Program-made: the position numbers and the translations under genes
In this document: in pieces, positions 26,484 through 35,643 of the stretch
How positions within the stretch are numbered: position 1 is the stretch's first letter
How the letters are laid out: every line of letters starts with the position of its first letter
The notes under the pieces: model-generated
What the model was told of the DNA's origin: nothing
The model's input: the letters and a program-made list of their open reading frames with translations, nothing else
Databases searched by the model: none
Origin: JAQUOA01 sp037443785
GTDB taxonomy: Bacteria > Bacteroidota > Ignavibacteria > UBA10030 > UBA8401
DNA length: 64,000 nt
Direction: 5' to 3'
NCBI GenBank assembly: GCA_037443785.1
Contig: JBBINR010000005.1
Location: 1-64,000 of the forward strand

Positions 26484-28328
26484 ATGGGGAAATCACCGGT
26501 TTTATATCGTTTTAATCGAATTTTTGCGATTTTGACCTTCCTTCCATTTCTCGGATTTTCCAATAATCCTGAACCACAGTCCGATCAACAAAAAAATTTC
26601 GTCACACTTAAAGATTTTACAAAAGAAGAAGTAAAAGGTGTTGGTTTCATTATCAGCAATGATCTGAAGATCCATATTTCAGCTGTTGGCGGGGGAAGAA
26701 AAAGTGCATGGAAAGAATTTTGGGGGAGCAAAACCGAGGGAGAAGAAATGTACTCGGCCGGCTGGATTATTGATGCTTCGACAAGAGAAATTGTTTGGGA
26801 AATGAATCGAAGGAATACGGAAGGGAAAGATGAACAGCGGAAATGTGAAGAAGACGTTCCGTTGAAGAAAGGTTCGTATGAAGTATATTTCTCTGCACAC
26901 GGTTTCGCATACGGTTCGTCATTCGATTATTCTTCGTTCAATGTTGACCGCCGTGAGGGCAAAGGTGTTTCAGATCGATTTGTCGATAAATTCTTAGGCT
27001 GGTTTGATGACGATTATAAATCCCGATATCGAGAGTTTATGGATTACGCCAAGAACGACTGGGGAATTTCACTTTCTCTCACAGATAAAAATAGTGGATC
27101 CGTAGAAATATTTAATGCACCGCTGAAAAAGGCAAATGTCGTTTTTTCGGCAACGGGAATCGGCGACAACGCATTTGTTCGGAAAAAAATATCAGTGAAC
27201 AAAGATCTTATGGTGAATGTGTACGCGATTGGTGAAGGAAGAAATAGGGATGAAGTGTTTGATTACGGTTGGATTACGAATATCGACACTCGTGAACGAG
27301 TATGGGAAATGAAATACAAGAATGTTGAGTATGCGGGAGGAGCGGAAAAGAATATTAAATTCAGCGGTGAAGTAAAACTATCCAAAGGAACCTATGAAGT
27401 GAGCTATGTGACTGACGGTTCACATTCTCGCGAAGATTGGAATATGAAACCGCCGTACGACCCTTTCAATTACGGGATTACAATTTCCGTTCACAACGAA
27501 GGTGATAAATCGGCAGTCGCAGTTTCGGATTACAATTACGAAAAGAAAAATATCATCGTGCAAATGGTCCGGATGCGCGACGATGCGTTTGAGCAATCAG
27601 GATTTTCCTTGAAGGCCGAAACGAAAATTCATATTTACGCACTGGGCGAATTATCGCATGACAAAGATAAGCTGGCGGATTACGGCTGGATCATCAATGC
27701 GAAAACACGGGAGAGAGTATGGACAATGGAAGCCGATCAAACATCGCACGCCGGCGGCGCTTCGAAAAACAGAATGACCGACGAAGTCATCACACTTCCG
27801 AAAGGCGATTATCTTGCCTTCTATCAAACGGACGATTCGCATGCATACGGCGAGTGGAATGATGATAGACCGTTTGATGAAGAATCGTATGGAATTACGA
27901 TTATGGGAGCCGGTGAGAATTTTTCGTCGAAAAACGTATCCAAGTTTGACGAGACTTCAGCAGAGAACATCCTCGTTCAATTGATTCGTGTAGGAGATGA
28001 CAGACATGTTCGCCAGAAATTCACATTAGATAAACCGACACGGCTTCGTATTTATGCAATTGGGGAAGGGGTGGGAAATGAAATGGCCGATTACGGATGG
28101 ATTGAAAATGCGAAGGATGGAGAAATAGTCTGGGAAATGACCTATCGATCAACAACATATGCGGGGGGCGCAAAAAAGAATCGTCTCTATGATCGAACAG
28201 TTTTGTTCGATAAGGGAGAATACGAAGTTCATTTCCGGACTGACGACACGCACGCATTTGGAGACTGGAACGATGACCCGCCGGAGGATCGTAATAATTG
28301 GGGCATAACAATCTATAAAGGTGAATAA
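26484..28328 (+). CDS. Exported protein with four tandem repeats of an unrecognised domain
   Basis: A 614-residue protein with a signal peptide (about 1-26) and four copies of a domain of about 120-150 residues (near 45-200, 215-335, 355-475 and 495-612). Each copy has a core of a strand with IYAIGEG or a relative, DYGWI, then R/GE-x-VWEM, AGGA-x-KN, a strand with KG-x-Y-V, and T/DD-x-H followed by W-x-D and YGITI. The first copy is the most divergent and carries a long insertion. I do not recognise the family. The repetition of exposed aromatic and acidic residues suggests ligand or surface binding. It is followed by a strong terminator. Confidence 0.75.
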   Translation: MGKSPVLYRFNRIFAILTFLPFLGFSNNPEPQSDQQKNFVTLKDFTKEEVKGVGFIISNDLKIHISAVGGGRKSAWKEFWGSKTEGEEMYSAGWIIDASTREIVWEMNRRNTEGKDEQRKCEEDVPLKKGSYEVYFSAHGFAYGSSFDYSSFNVDRREGKGVSDRFVDKFLGWFDDDYKSRYREFMDYAKNDWGISLSLTDKNSGSVEIFNAPLKKANVVFSATGIGDNAFVRKKISVNKDLMVNVYAIGEGRNRDEVFDYGWITNIDTRERVWEMKYKNVEYAGGAEKNIKFSGEVKLSKGTYEVSYVTDGSHSREDWNMKPPYDPFNYGITISVHNEGDKSAVAVSDYNYEKKNIIVQMVRMRDDAFEQSGFSLKAETKIHIYALGELSHDKDKLADYGWIINAKTRERVWTMEADQTSHAGGASKNRMTDEVITLPKGDYLAFYQTDDSHAYGEWNDDRPFDEESYGITIMGAGENFSSKNVSKFDETSAENILVQLIRVGDDRHVRQKFTLDKPTRLRIYAIGEGVGNEMADYGWIENAKDGEIVWEMTYRSTTYAGGAKKNRLYDRTVLFDKGEYEVHFRTDDTHAFGDWNDDPPEDRNNWGITIYKGE

Positions 28329-28349
28329 TTTATCAATGGTGTTCTATTC

Positions 28350-28385
28350 AAAGTCCCGCCAGCGCGGGACTTTTTATTTTTATCT
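28350..28385 (+). terminator. Rho-independent terminator after the four-repeat gene
   Basis: AAAGTCCCGC (28350-28359) and GCGGGACTTT (28364-28373) form a perfect ten-pair stem with a CAGC loop, followed by a T-rich tail. Confidence 0.93.
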
Positions 28386-28449
28386 TCCCTCATTTTTTTT
28401 TATCTTCTATAAAATAAAAAGGCAGCATTAACTTAGCGGGAGATTTTCA

Positions 28450-30444
28450 TTGTCTTATTCCGATCTTGATCAACGTAGTATCACAACCATTCGCACACTC
28501 GCCATTGACGGCGTTCAAAAAGCAAAATCCGGACATCCAGGTATGCCGATGGGAACAGCACCCATGGCGTATGTGTTATGGATAAAATTTCTAAAACATA
28601 ATCCCCAAAATCCAAAATGGGTAAATCGCGATCGATTTGTTCTTTCCGCTGGACATGGATCGATGTTGTTATATTCATTGCTCCATTTAACGGGATATAA
28701 TCTTTCACTTGATGATCTCAAAAAATTTCGACAACTCGGAAGCTTGACTCCCGGGCATCCTGAATTTGGTCACACCGATGGAGTCGAAACAACGACTGGT
28801 CCGTTGGGTCAGGGATTTGCCAATGGAATTGGGATGGCAATTGCGCAACGATATCTTGCTGCAACATTCAATAAACCCAATTTTCCCATTGTTGATTATT
28901 ATGTGTATGCAATTTGTGGAGACGGCGATTTAATGGAAGGAGTTGCTTCGGAAGCGGCATCACTTGCAGCACATTTGAAATTGGGAAATGTCATCTATCT
29001 GTACGACGATAATAGTATTAGTATCGATGGAAGCACGGACCTTGCGTTTTCCGAAGATGTGGGTGCTCGGTTTGAAGCATATGGTTGGCATGTGCAGACA
29101 GTTCACGATGGAAATAATTTGGAAAAAATTGAAACAGCCATTCGTCATGCGCAACAGATAACGGATAAGCCGTCGCTGATTAAAGTCCGAACACACATTG
29201 GTTTTGGAAGTCCTAATAAACAGGATACGTCGGAAGCCCACGGCTCTCCGCTCGGTGAAGACGAAAGTAAATTGACGAAAAAAAATTACGGATGGGATCC
29301 CGAGCAACAATTTTTTATTCCCGATGACGTGATCAAGCATTTTCGAAACGCGATTGAAAATGGTAAAAAAGAAGAAGTGGATTGGAAAAAACTTTTTGAA
29401 TCGTACAAAAAAGAATTTCCCAATGAGGCAGGTCGATTTGAAAACGTGATTGCGAAAAATTATGGTGTCGAGTGGAAGAAATACCTTCCTGTTTTCACTG
29501 CTGAAAACGGAACGATGGCAACGCGTGAAGCGTCAGGAAAAGTTCTTGCCGCAATTGCAGCTCATTTGCCGACACTGATCGGTGGCTCAGCAGATCTTAC
29601 ACCGTCGAACAATACACGGGTGAAAGAATTCGTCGATTTTCAGCCGGCCAGTTACGGTGGACGATATATCCGTTACGGAGTCCGTGAACATGCAATGGGA
29701 TCAATCATGAATGGAATTGCACTGACTGATGGGATGATTCCATACGGCGGAACATTTATGGTTTTTTCAGAATACATGCGCCCTCCGATTCGGCTTGCCG
29801 CGTTAATGGGAATTCGCCCGATTTACGTTTTCACTCATGACAGCATCGGTCTCGGTGAAGATGGTCCGACGCATCAGCCGATAGAACAATTTGCGGCACT
29901 CCGGGCAATTCCGAATATGACGTTAATTCGTCCGGCTGATTCAAATGAAACGGCAATTGCCTGGAAGATCGCTATCGAACATCAAACAGGTCCGGTCGCA
30001 TTAGCTTTGACTCGTCAAAAAGTTCCTTTTATTGATCGCTCAAAATATGCTTCCGCAGAAAGCGTTTCAAAGGGTGCATACATTCTCGCAGAAAATTCTT
30101 CTGTTCCAGAAATAATTTTAATTGGAACAGGATCGGAACTTCAATACGCTCTTGGAGCATATGAAAAATTAATTGCGGAAAATGTTAAAGCGCGATTAGT
30201 CAGCATGCCGTCGTGGGAATTATTTGAACGACAATCGAAAGAATATCGGAATTCAGTTTTTCCATCAAGATGCACTAAGCGGCTGGTTATTGAGGCCGGT
30301 GTAGAACTTGGCTGGCATAAATATGCTTCTGAAACCATCACGATCAATTCATTTGGACAGTCGGCACCGTATGAAGTGTTGTATCAACATTTTGGATTTA
30401 CAGCGGAGAACGTCTTTCTCAAAGCAAAAGAGATATTGAAATAA
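28450..30444 (+). CDS. tkt: Transketolase
   Basis: A 664-residue thiamine-diphosphate enzyme of the pentose-phosphate pathway. The cofactor motif GDGDLMEGVASEAASLAAH (about 157-175) and the N-terminal KSGHPGMPMG are intact. The later REHAMGSIMNGIAL and DSIGLGEDGPTHQP segments belong to the pyrimidine domain. Length is normal for the full single-chain type. The start is TTG 28450 with GCGGGAG seven bases before it. Confidence 0.97.
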   Translation: MSYSDLDQRSITTIRTLAIDGVQKAKSGHPGMPMGTAPMAYVLWIKFLKHNPQNPKWVNRDRFVLSAGHGSMLLYSLLHLTGYNLSLDDLKKFRQLGSLTPGHPEFGHTDGVETTTGPLGQGFANGIGMAIAQRYLAATFNKPNFPIVDYYVYAICGDGDLMEGVASEAASLAAHLKLGNVIYLYDDNSISIDGSTDLAFSEDVGARFEAYGWHVQTVHDGNNLEKIETAIRHAQQITDKPSLIKVRTHIGFGSPNKQDTSEAHGSPLGEDESKLTKKNYGWDPEQQFFIPDDVIKHFRNAIENGKKEEVDWKKLFESYKKEFPNEAGRFENVIAKNYGVEWKKYLPVFTAENGTMATREASGKVLAAIAAHLPTLIGGSADLTPSNNTRVKEFVDFQPASYGGRYIRYGVREHAMGSIMNGIALTDGMIPYGGTFMVFSEYMRPPIRLAALMGIRPIYVFTHDSIGLGEDGPTHQPIEQFAALRAIPNMTLIRPADSNETAIAWKIAIEHQTGPVALALTRQKVPFIDRSKYASAESVSKGAYILAENSSVPEIILIGTGSELQYALGAYEKLIAENVKARLVSMPSWELFERQSKEYRNSVFPSRCTKRLVIEAGVELGWHKYASETITINSFGQSAPYEVLYQHFGFTAENVFLKAKEILK

Positions 30445-30445
30445 A

Positions 30446-30850
30446 ATGCTGAACCATATTTCATTCGATATTGCTCCAATTTTAGTTTCAAGTATTGTCT
30501 GCTTTTCAATCGTTGCCTTCTGGTTTTCGCCCGCTTTATTCGGTGTAAAATGGAAGTCATTGATTGGAAATCCGGAATTGAAAAATATCACGGTACGATC
30601 ATATATTCTTATCTTTTTAGTCATCATCATTTTTAATATTGTAATGTCGTTGGCGATTGATATTACAAATTCCGTTGGTATGTCGAACGGCGTTATTGCC
30701 GGAGTATTAATATGGATTGGATTTTGCTGCTCGACGATGGCAATTCAGTTTTTGTTTGAGCAGCGTTCCAAATTCTTATTTCTTATTACGTCAGGATATT
30801 TGCTGGTGATCTGCGTTATTTCGGCGGCGCTCCATGCAATGTGGAAATAA
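30446..30850 (+). CDS. DUF1761 family membrane protein
   Basis: A 134-residue protein with four predicted membrane helices. The segment VAFWFSPALFGVKW (about 23-36) is typical of DUF1761 proteins, whose function is unknown. The gene starts one base after the transketolase stop, so it is probably part of the same transcript. Confidence 0.8.
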   Translation: MLNHISFDIAPILVSSIVCFSIVAFWFSPALFGVKWKSLIGNPELKNITVRSYILIFLVIIIFNIVMSLAIDITNSVGMSNGVIAGVLIWIGFCCSTMAIQFLFEQRSKFLFLITSGYLLVICVISAALHAMWK

Positions 30851-30851
30851 T

Positions 30852-32468
30852 ATGAAAAAGACGATTTTCTTTTTGATTTTGCTGGTGTATTCAATTGCCT
30901 TTCCGGTATCAAAGAAACCTTCATTGATTATCTATATCTCCATCGATCAAATGCGGGCTGATTATTTTGACCGATATGGGAAGTATTTTCACGGCGGACT
31001 TCAAAGACTCTCGCAAGGTATCGTGTTTGCGAACGGCGACCTGAATTATGCATCCAGCGAAACGGGGCCCGGGCATGCTACATTGGGAACAGGTTGTTAT
31101 CCGAAACAGAGCGGGATTTTTCACAACGATTGGTTTGACGGTTCAGTAATGCGAGATGTATACTGTGTTGCTGATTCTACTGCGGGAAAAGTTGATGGCA
31201 TCGGGGGTGGTTTTTCTCCGAGAAATTTAGCCGTTCCCGCAATTGGCGATTGGTTAAAAAGAGAATCGCCGCAATCAAAAGTGATCACTGCATCATCAAA
31301 AGATCGCGCCGCTATTTTAATGGGTGGAAAACATCCGGACTATGCTTTTTGGTACAGCAAATCTAACGGGAAGATCGTTACATCGGATTATTATACGAAA
31401 CAACTTCCTGAGTGGGTAAAATCATTCAATGCATCACAATGGATCGAAAAAAATGTTCCAGATGCCTGGACGAAAAGCTTGCCTGAAGAAGAATATAACA
31501 AAATTGGTCCCGATGAATTTATCGCCGAAACACCATGGGTAAATAATCCCGTTGGAGCTTATACTACATCATTCCCGCATGTTTTCAATCCCGAGAAAAA
31601 AAAGGAACAAATTATGGGAACTCCGTACGGAGATAAGATTATTATGGATTTTGGTGTTGAAGCCGTCAAGGCGGAAAAGCTCGGGCAACGAAATGTGACA
31701 GATATCCTTTGCTTATCATTCTCGAATTGCGATTATGTCGGGCATGGGTATGGTCCCGACAGTCATGAAATGCTTGACCATCTTATAAAATTAGACGATA
31801 ATCTTGGAATATTTTTTTTAGAGATAGATAAACTTGTCGGTGAAGATAATTATGTCGTTGCGTTGAGTGCCGATCATGCCGTCTGTCCATTACCCGAGTT
31901 TAACATGCAGTTTAGACATATTGCTGCCAAGCGATATGATTATGATACGGAAGTTAAACCAAAGATCGATTCGCTTTCACACGTGCTGCAAGCAGAATTC
32001 AAATCTAATGAAAAGATTTTCATAGAAAATACATTCATCAACTATTCGGCAGGAATCAAATCGGGTCTTGACAGTCTTGCCATAGAAAAGAAAGTTCTTT
32101 CCGGTGTGCTTTCAACGAACATTTTTGTGAATGTTTATTTTCGCCGAGAATTGATAGGTAACGACGAATCTTCTAAACCATTCATTCAAAAATTTCGAAA
32201 CAGTTTTTATGCACCGCGCGCAGGCGATTTTCAAACATTAATCCGTGAGAACTGTATCATTTCTGGAAAACCGGTCGGAACTACTCATGGATCTCCATAC
32301 ACTTACGACACTCACGTGCCGGTCATTTTCTGGTGGAATGGAATTAAGCATCAAACTGTTACACGAACAGTTCACACTGTTGATATTGCTCCGACGTTAG
32401 CAAGCTATTCCGGGTTTTCTTTCCCGAAAACAGTTGACGGAGTGCCGCTGATGGAAGTTATTCAATAA
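30852..32468 (+). CDS. PafA-like alkaline phosphatase / phosphodiesterase
   Basis: A 538-residue exported enzyme of the alkaline phosphatase superfamily. A signal peptide (about 1-19) precedes the core. The metal aspartate D32 (IYISIDQMRAD) and the nucleophile T71 in SSETGPGHATLGTG are placed as in PafA, and later metal residues lie in DSHEMLDH, SADHAV and DTHVP. It should release phosphate from monoesters or diesters in the periplasm. ATG 30852 is preferred since the signal peptide begins there; the ATG at 30834 overlaps the previous gene. Confidence 0.9.
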   Translation: MKKTIFFLILLVYSIAFPVSKKPSLIIYISIDQMRADYFDRYGKYFHGGLQRLSQGIVFANGDLNYASSETGPGHATLGTGCYPKQSGIFHNDWFDGSVMRDVYCVADSTAGKVDGIGGGFSPRNLAVPAIGDWLKRESPQSKVITASSKDRAAILMGGKHPDYAFWYSKSNGKIVTSDYYTKQLPEWVKSFNASQWIEKNVPDAWTKSLPEEEYNKIGPDEFIAETPWVNNPVGAYTTSFPHVFNPEKKKEQIMGTPYGDKIIMDFGVEAVKAEKLGQRNVTDILCLSFSNCDYVGHGYGPDSHEMLDHLIKLDDNLGIFFLEIDKLVGEDNYVVALSADHAVCPLPEFNMQFRHIAAKRYDYDTEVKPKIDSLSHVLQAEFKSNEKIFIENTFINYSAGIKSGLDSLAIEKKVLSGVLSTNIFVNVYFRRELIGNDESSKPFIQKFRNSFYAPRAGDFQTLIRENCIISGKPVGTTHGSPYTYDTHVPVIFWWNGIKHQTVTRTVHTVDIAPTLASYSGFSFPKTVDGVPLMEVIQ

Positions 32469-32475
32469 ATCATTT

Positions 32476-32514
32476 TTCTAAATCAAGGATGATTTCCTTG
32501 ATTTAGAATTTGTG
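32476..32514 (+). terminator. Hairpin terminator after the phosphatase gene
   Basis: TTCTAAATCAAGGA (32476-32489) and TCCTTGATTTAGAA (32495-32508) form a perfect 14-pair stem with a five-base loop. The tail TTTGTGT is a weak T-tract, so efficiency is uncertain. Confidence 0.7.
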
Positions 32515-32637
32515 TATCCGTCACAATCACCAGTCCATCCCTTGACTCCCTCAAAATGATGTCTTAAATTACAGTGGTTTAGTAGCTCAATTAAAACCAA
32601 AACTTTAAGTGAGCATTTATTGCATATTGAGGACATC

Positions 32638-35600
32638 GTGACGAGCAGATTGCATTTTATATTTATTTTTTTCCTGTTTTTCCAAATAGGAGCAGCCCAA
32701 CCGAATTCTTTTGAATTAAAAGAAGAGCAGGATTATTCGTTTTCATTCGGTTTATATGAAGACAAATTATATCAATTGGCATTTGATCAACTTCAGAAGT
32801 TCCTAAATCAGTATCCGAACAGCACGAAACGCCCCGATGCAATTTTTCTCTCTGCGGAGTGCCAATTCAGGTTGAATCAGCTTGAATCGGCAATTACTAT
32901 CTTCAAAAATTTTACGCAGGATTATCCTAAACATAAATTGCGAGTTGACGCTCTTTTCCGTCTTGGCCAAATTTATTATTCAAGCAAATCTTTTGGCGAT
33001 GCGATTCCGTTCTATAAAGAAATTTATGAACGATATCCGTTGACCGATCAGGCGGGTGAAGCTGCCTATTGGGTTGGAGAGTGTTACTTAAAATTGAATG
33101 ATTTTTCCAATGCACAAATTTACTTTCGCGTCAGCATTGATCGGTATCCCAAGAACAGGTTGGCCGATTATGCATTCTACTCAATCGGTTGGGCTTTTGA
33201 ACAGAAGAAGGAATTTTCAAAAGCGATAGAGATGTACCAGCGTTTGCTGAAAGAAAAGAAAGAAAGTGAATTATATCCGTCAACATCCGTCAGGATTGGC
33301 GAATGTTATTTTCAGTCGACTGATTATAAACAATGTATTGAATATCTTTCACAGGCAAAGATCTCATTACGTGATTCGAGTGAAGTCCAGCGAAGCGAGT
33401 ATTTGATTGCTGAATCGTATTACAGCATGGGAGATTATGCAAAAGCACAGGATCAATATGCGTCTTTCTTAAAGCGGTATCCGACGAGCGCATTATTCCG
33501 TGAGGTAAAATATTCCTATGCTTGGACATTCTTAAATACGAAAGAATATGATCGAGCAATAGAATTATTTTCTGAGCTTGCCGGCGGCACCGATGATATT
33601 GCCCATAAGTCTATGTTCAGAAAAGGGCGTGCTCTTCAATTGAATGGAAAAAGTGACGACGCAGTTCAAATATACCTCCAAACAATTTCAACGAATCCAA
33701 ACGGAGATTATTCAGACAATGCATTGTATGAAGCAGGAATGATCTATTATGAACGAAAGAATTATGACGGAGCATTGAGTTCATTTCAACAAATTGTTTC
33801 GAAATTCCCCCAGAGTGATGTTCTTGCCGATGCCCACCGCATGATCGGGGAAACATATCTTGCCCAGAAAAAATTTACTGAAGCTCTCACGGCATTTCGT
33901 TCGGCGGGGAAAGCCGGTGCCGGAGGGAAAGAAGTGAAAGGTGAAGCGCAGTTTCAAGAAGCATGGGCGCTTTATAAGATGAAAAAATTTGGAGATGCAG
34001 CAAAACTTTTTGAATCGTTTGCGCGAAAATATCCCGTTCAACCAAAAAATTCTGAAGCGTATTTTTGGGCAGCAGAAGCCAATTTCCAGATTGAAAAGTA
34101 TGATCTTGCCGAACGATTTTATGCACAATCACTCGATAAACTGCCCGAGGTCAAGAAAATCGATGCGCACTACGGACTTGCATGGGCATATTTAAAACAG
34201 GGGAAATTTCCTCAAGCCGCATCGGGATTTGAACGCGTTATTGCTGCTGATACGGGAAAACGTTTTACACAAGATGCGCGGCTTCGACTTGCCGATAGTT
34301 ATTACGCGGGAAAAGATTATAAACAAGCAAGCGATGCCTATCGAAATTACCTGAAGCTGTATCCGAATGCCAAAGATGCCGATTATTCACTCTTTCAAAT
34401 TGCCAATTCAGAATATCGAATCAATAATGATAAAGAAGGGATCGCTAAGTTTAATGAGCTGATCAATCGATTCCCGAAATCACAGTATGTGGATGATTCA
34501 TTTTACGGTATCGGGTTGATTCATTTTCAAAATAAACGATATACGCAGGCAATTGAACAATTTGAAAAACTTGTAAAAAGTTTCCCGACGAGTGAAATGT
34601 CTCCTCGCGCTCAATACAGCATCGGCGACGCCTACTATAATATGGAAAAATATCCTGATGCCATCGCAGCGTATAATGCGGTTGTTGAAAAATACGCTAC
34701 TTCCGCGCTTGCCAGCGATGCTGTCAATGGAATGCAATATTGCTTTGTGCTTCTTGGAAAACCGATGGACGCAATTTCTGTGATCAATGATTATGTGAGA
34801 TTAAATCAAAAGGTTCGCCTTGCGGATGAGTTGTACTTCAAAAAAGGGGATTTATTCTATGGGCAACAATTGTTTGACAGCGCAATTGTTGCATATAAGG
34901 ATTTTCTTGTTCGTTTTTCGGAAAGCAAATTAGCAGGTGATGCAAATTTTTGGATAGGAAAGTGTTATGCTTCGCAGGGCAATCAGCAGGCGGCATTCGA
35001 ATCCTATCAAATCACTGCTGACAAATTCCCGCAAAACAGAGTTGCCAGCGCAGCATTGTTTGAAACGGGGGTAATTTCCGCGCTACGCGGAAAACCAGAT
35101 CTCGCCCTCAGTGCATTCGCACGGATTGAAGAGTTGTATCCCAACGCCGATGAGGCGTCGGAAGCTTCTTATCAGCAAGCGCTGATATTTAAAGGCACCG
35201 GGCAGTTAAATGCCGCAGTGAAAAAATTTGAGTCGACAATTTCAATCTATCCTAAAAAAACAGCCGCTGATCGTGCAAAGCTGGCTCTTGGCTGGATGAG
35301 TTATGAATCCGAACAATACACAAAGGCGGTTGATTATTTCAAGGCTGTCGCCGTTAATCGCAGTGATGAAATTGCTGCGGAAGCACAGTATGCAGTCGGA
35401 CTTTCGTATCAAACTCAAAAAAACTTGTCGGAAGCCATTGTGAATTATCTCCGTGTCCGGTACGTGTTTCCGTCATCCGTCCAATGGATCTCCCGTGCAT
35501 ATTTTAATTTAGGCGATTGTTACGAAAAGACCAATCAAATTCAAAAAGCGAAAGATGCGTATACATACGTTGTCAAACAAAATAAAATTCCCGACCTTGT

Positions 35601-35643
35601 GGCATCAGCCGAAAAGAAATTGAAATCGTTGGAGCAGTTGTGA
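32638..35643 (+). CDS. Giant TPR-repeat envelope protein (YbgF/BamD-like repeats)
   Basis: A 1001-residue protein with a signal peptide (about 1-22, ending GAAQ) and over twenty TPR-like units of the type seen in YbgF/CpoB and BamD (patterns such as A-x-x-x-Y-x-x-x-L-x-x-YP). It has no enzymatic domain and is probably a periplasmic scaffold. GTG 32638 has GAGGA at proper spacing; an earlier TTG at 32620 lies upstream of that site. The stop overlaps the next start by four bases. It heads an operon with ExbB/ExbD/TonB-like genes. Confidence 0.85.
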   Translation: MTSRLHFIFIFFLFFQIGAAQPNSFELKEEQDYSFSFGLYEDKLYQLAFDQLQKFLNQYPNSTKRPDAIFLSAECQFRLNQLESAITIFKNFTQDYPKHKLRVDALFRLGQIYYSSKSFGDAIPFYKEIYERYPLTDQAGEAAYWVGECYLKLNDFSNAQIYFRVSIDRYPKNRLADYAFYSIGWAFEQKKEFSKAIEMYQRLLKEKKESELYPSTSVRIGECYFQSTDYKQCIEYLSQAKISLRDSSEVQRSEYLIAESYYSMGDYAKAQDQYASFLKRYPTSALFREVKYSYAWTFLNTKEYDRAIELFSELAGGTDDIAHKSMFRKGRALQLNGKSDDAVQIYLQTISTNPNGDYSDNALYEAGMIYYERKNYDGALSSFQQIVSKFPQSDVLADAHRMIGETYLAQKKFTEALTAFRSAGKAGAGGKEVKGEAQFQEAWALYKMKKFGDAAKLFESFARKYPVQPKNSEAYFWAAEANFQIEKYDLAERFYAQSLDKLPEVKKIDAHYGLAWAYLKQGKFPQAASGFERVIAADTGKRFTQDARLRLADSYYAGKDYKQASDAYRNYLKLYPNAKDADYSLFQIANSEYRINNDKEGIAKFNELINRFPKSQYVDDSFYGIGLIHFQNKRYTQAIEQFEKLVKSFPTSEMSPRAQYSIGDAYYNMEKYPDAIAAYNAVVEKYATSALASDAVNGMQYCFVLLGKPMDAISVINDYVRLNQKVRLADELYFKKGDLFYGQQLFDSAIVAYKDFLVRFSESKLAGDANFWIGKCYASQGNQQAAFESYQITADKFPQNRVASAALFETGVISALRGKPDLALSAFARIEELYPNADEASEASYQQALIFKGTGQLNAAVKKFESTISIYPKKTAADRAKLALGWMSYESEQYTKAVDYFKAVAVNRSDEIAAEAQYAVGLSYQTQKNLSEAIVNYLRVRYVFPSSVQWISRAYFNLGDCYEKTNQIQKAKDAYTYVVKQNKIPDLVASAEKKLKSLEQL

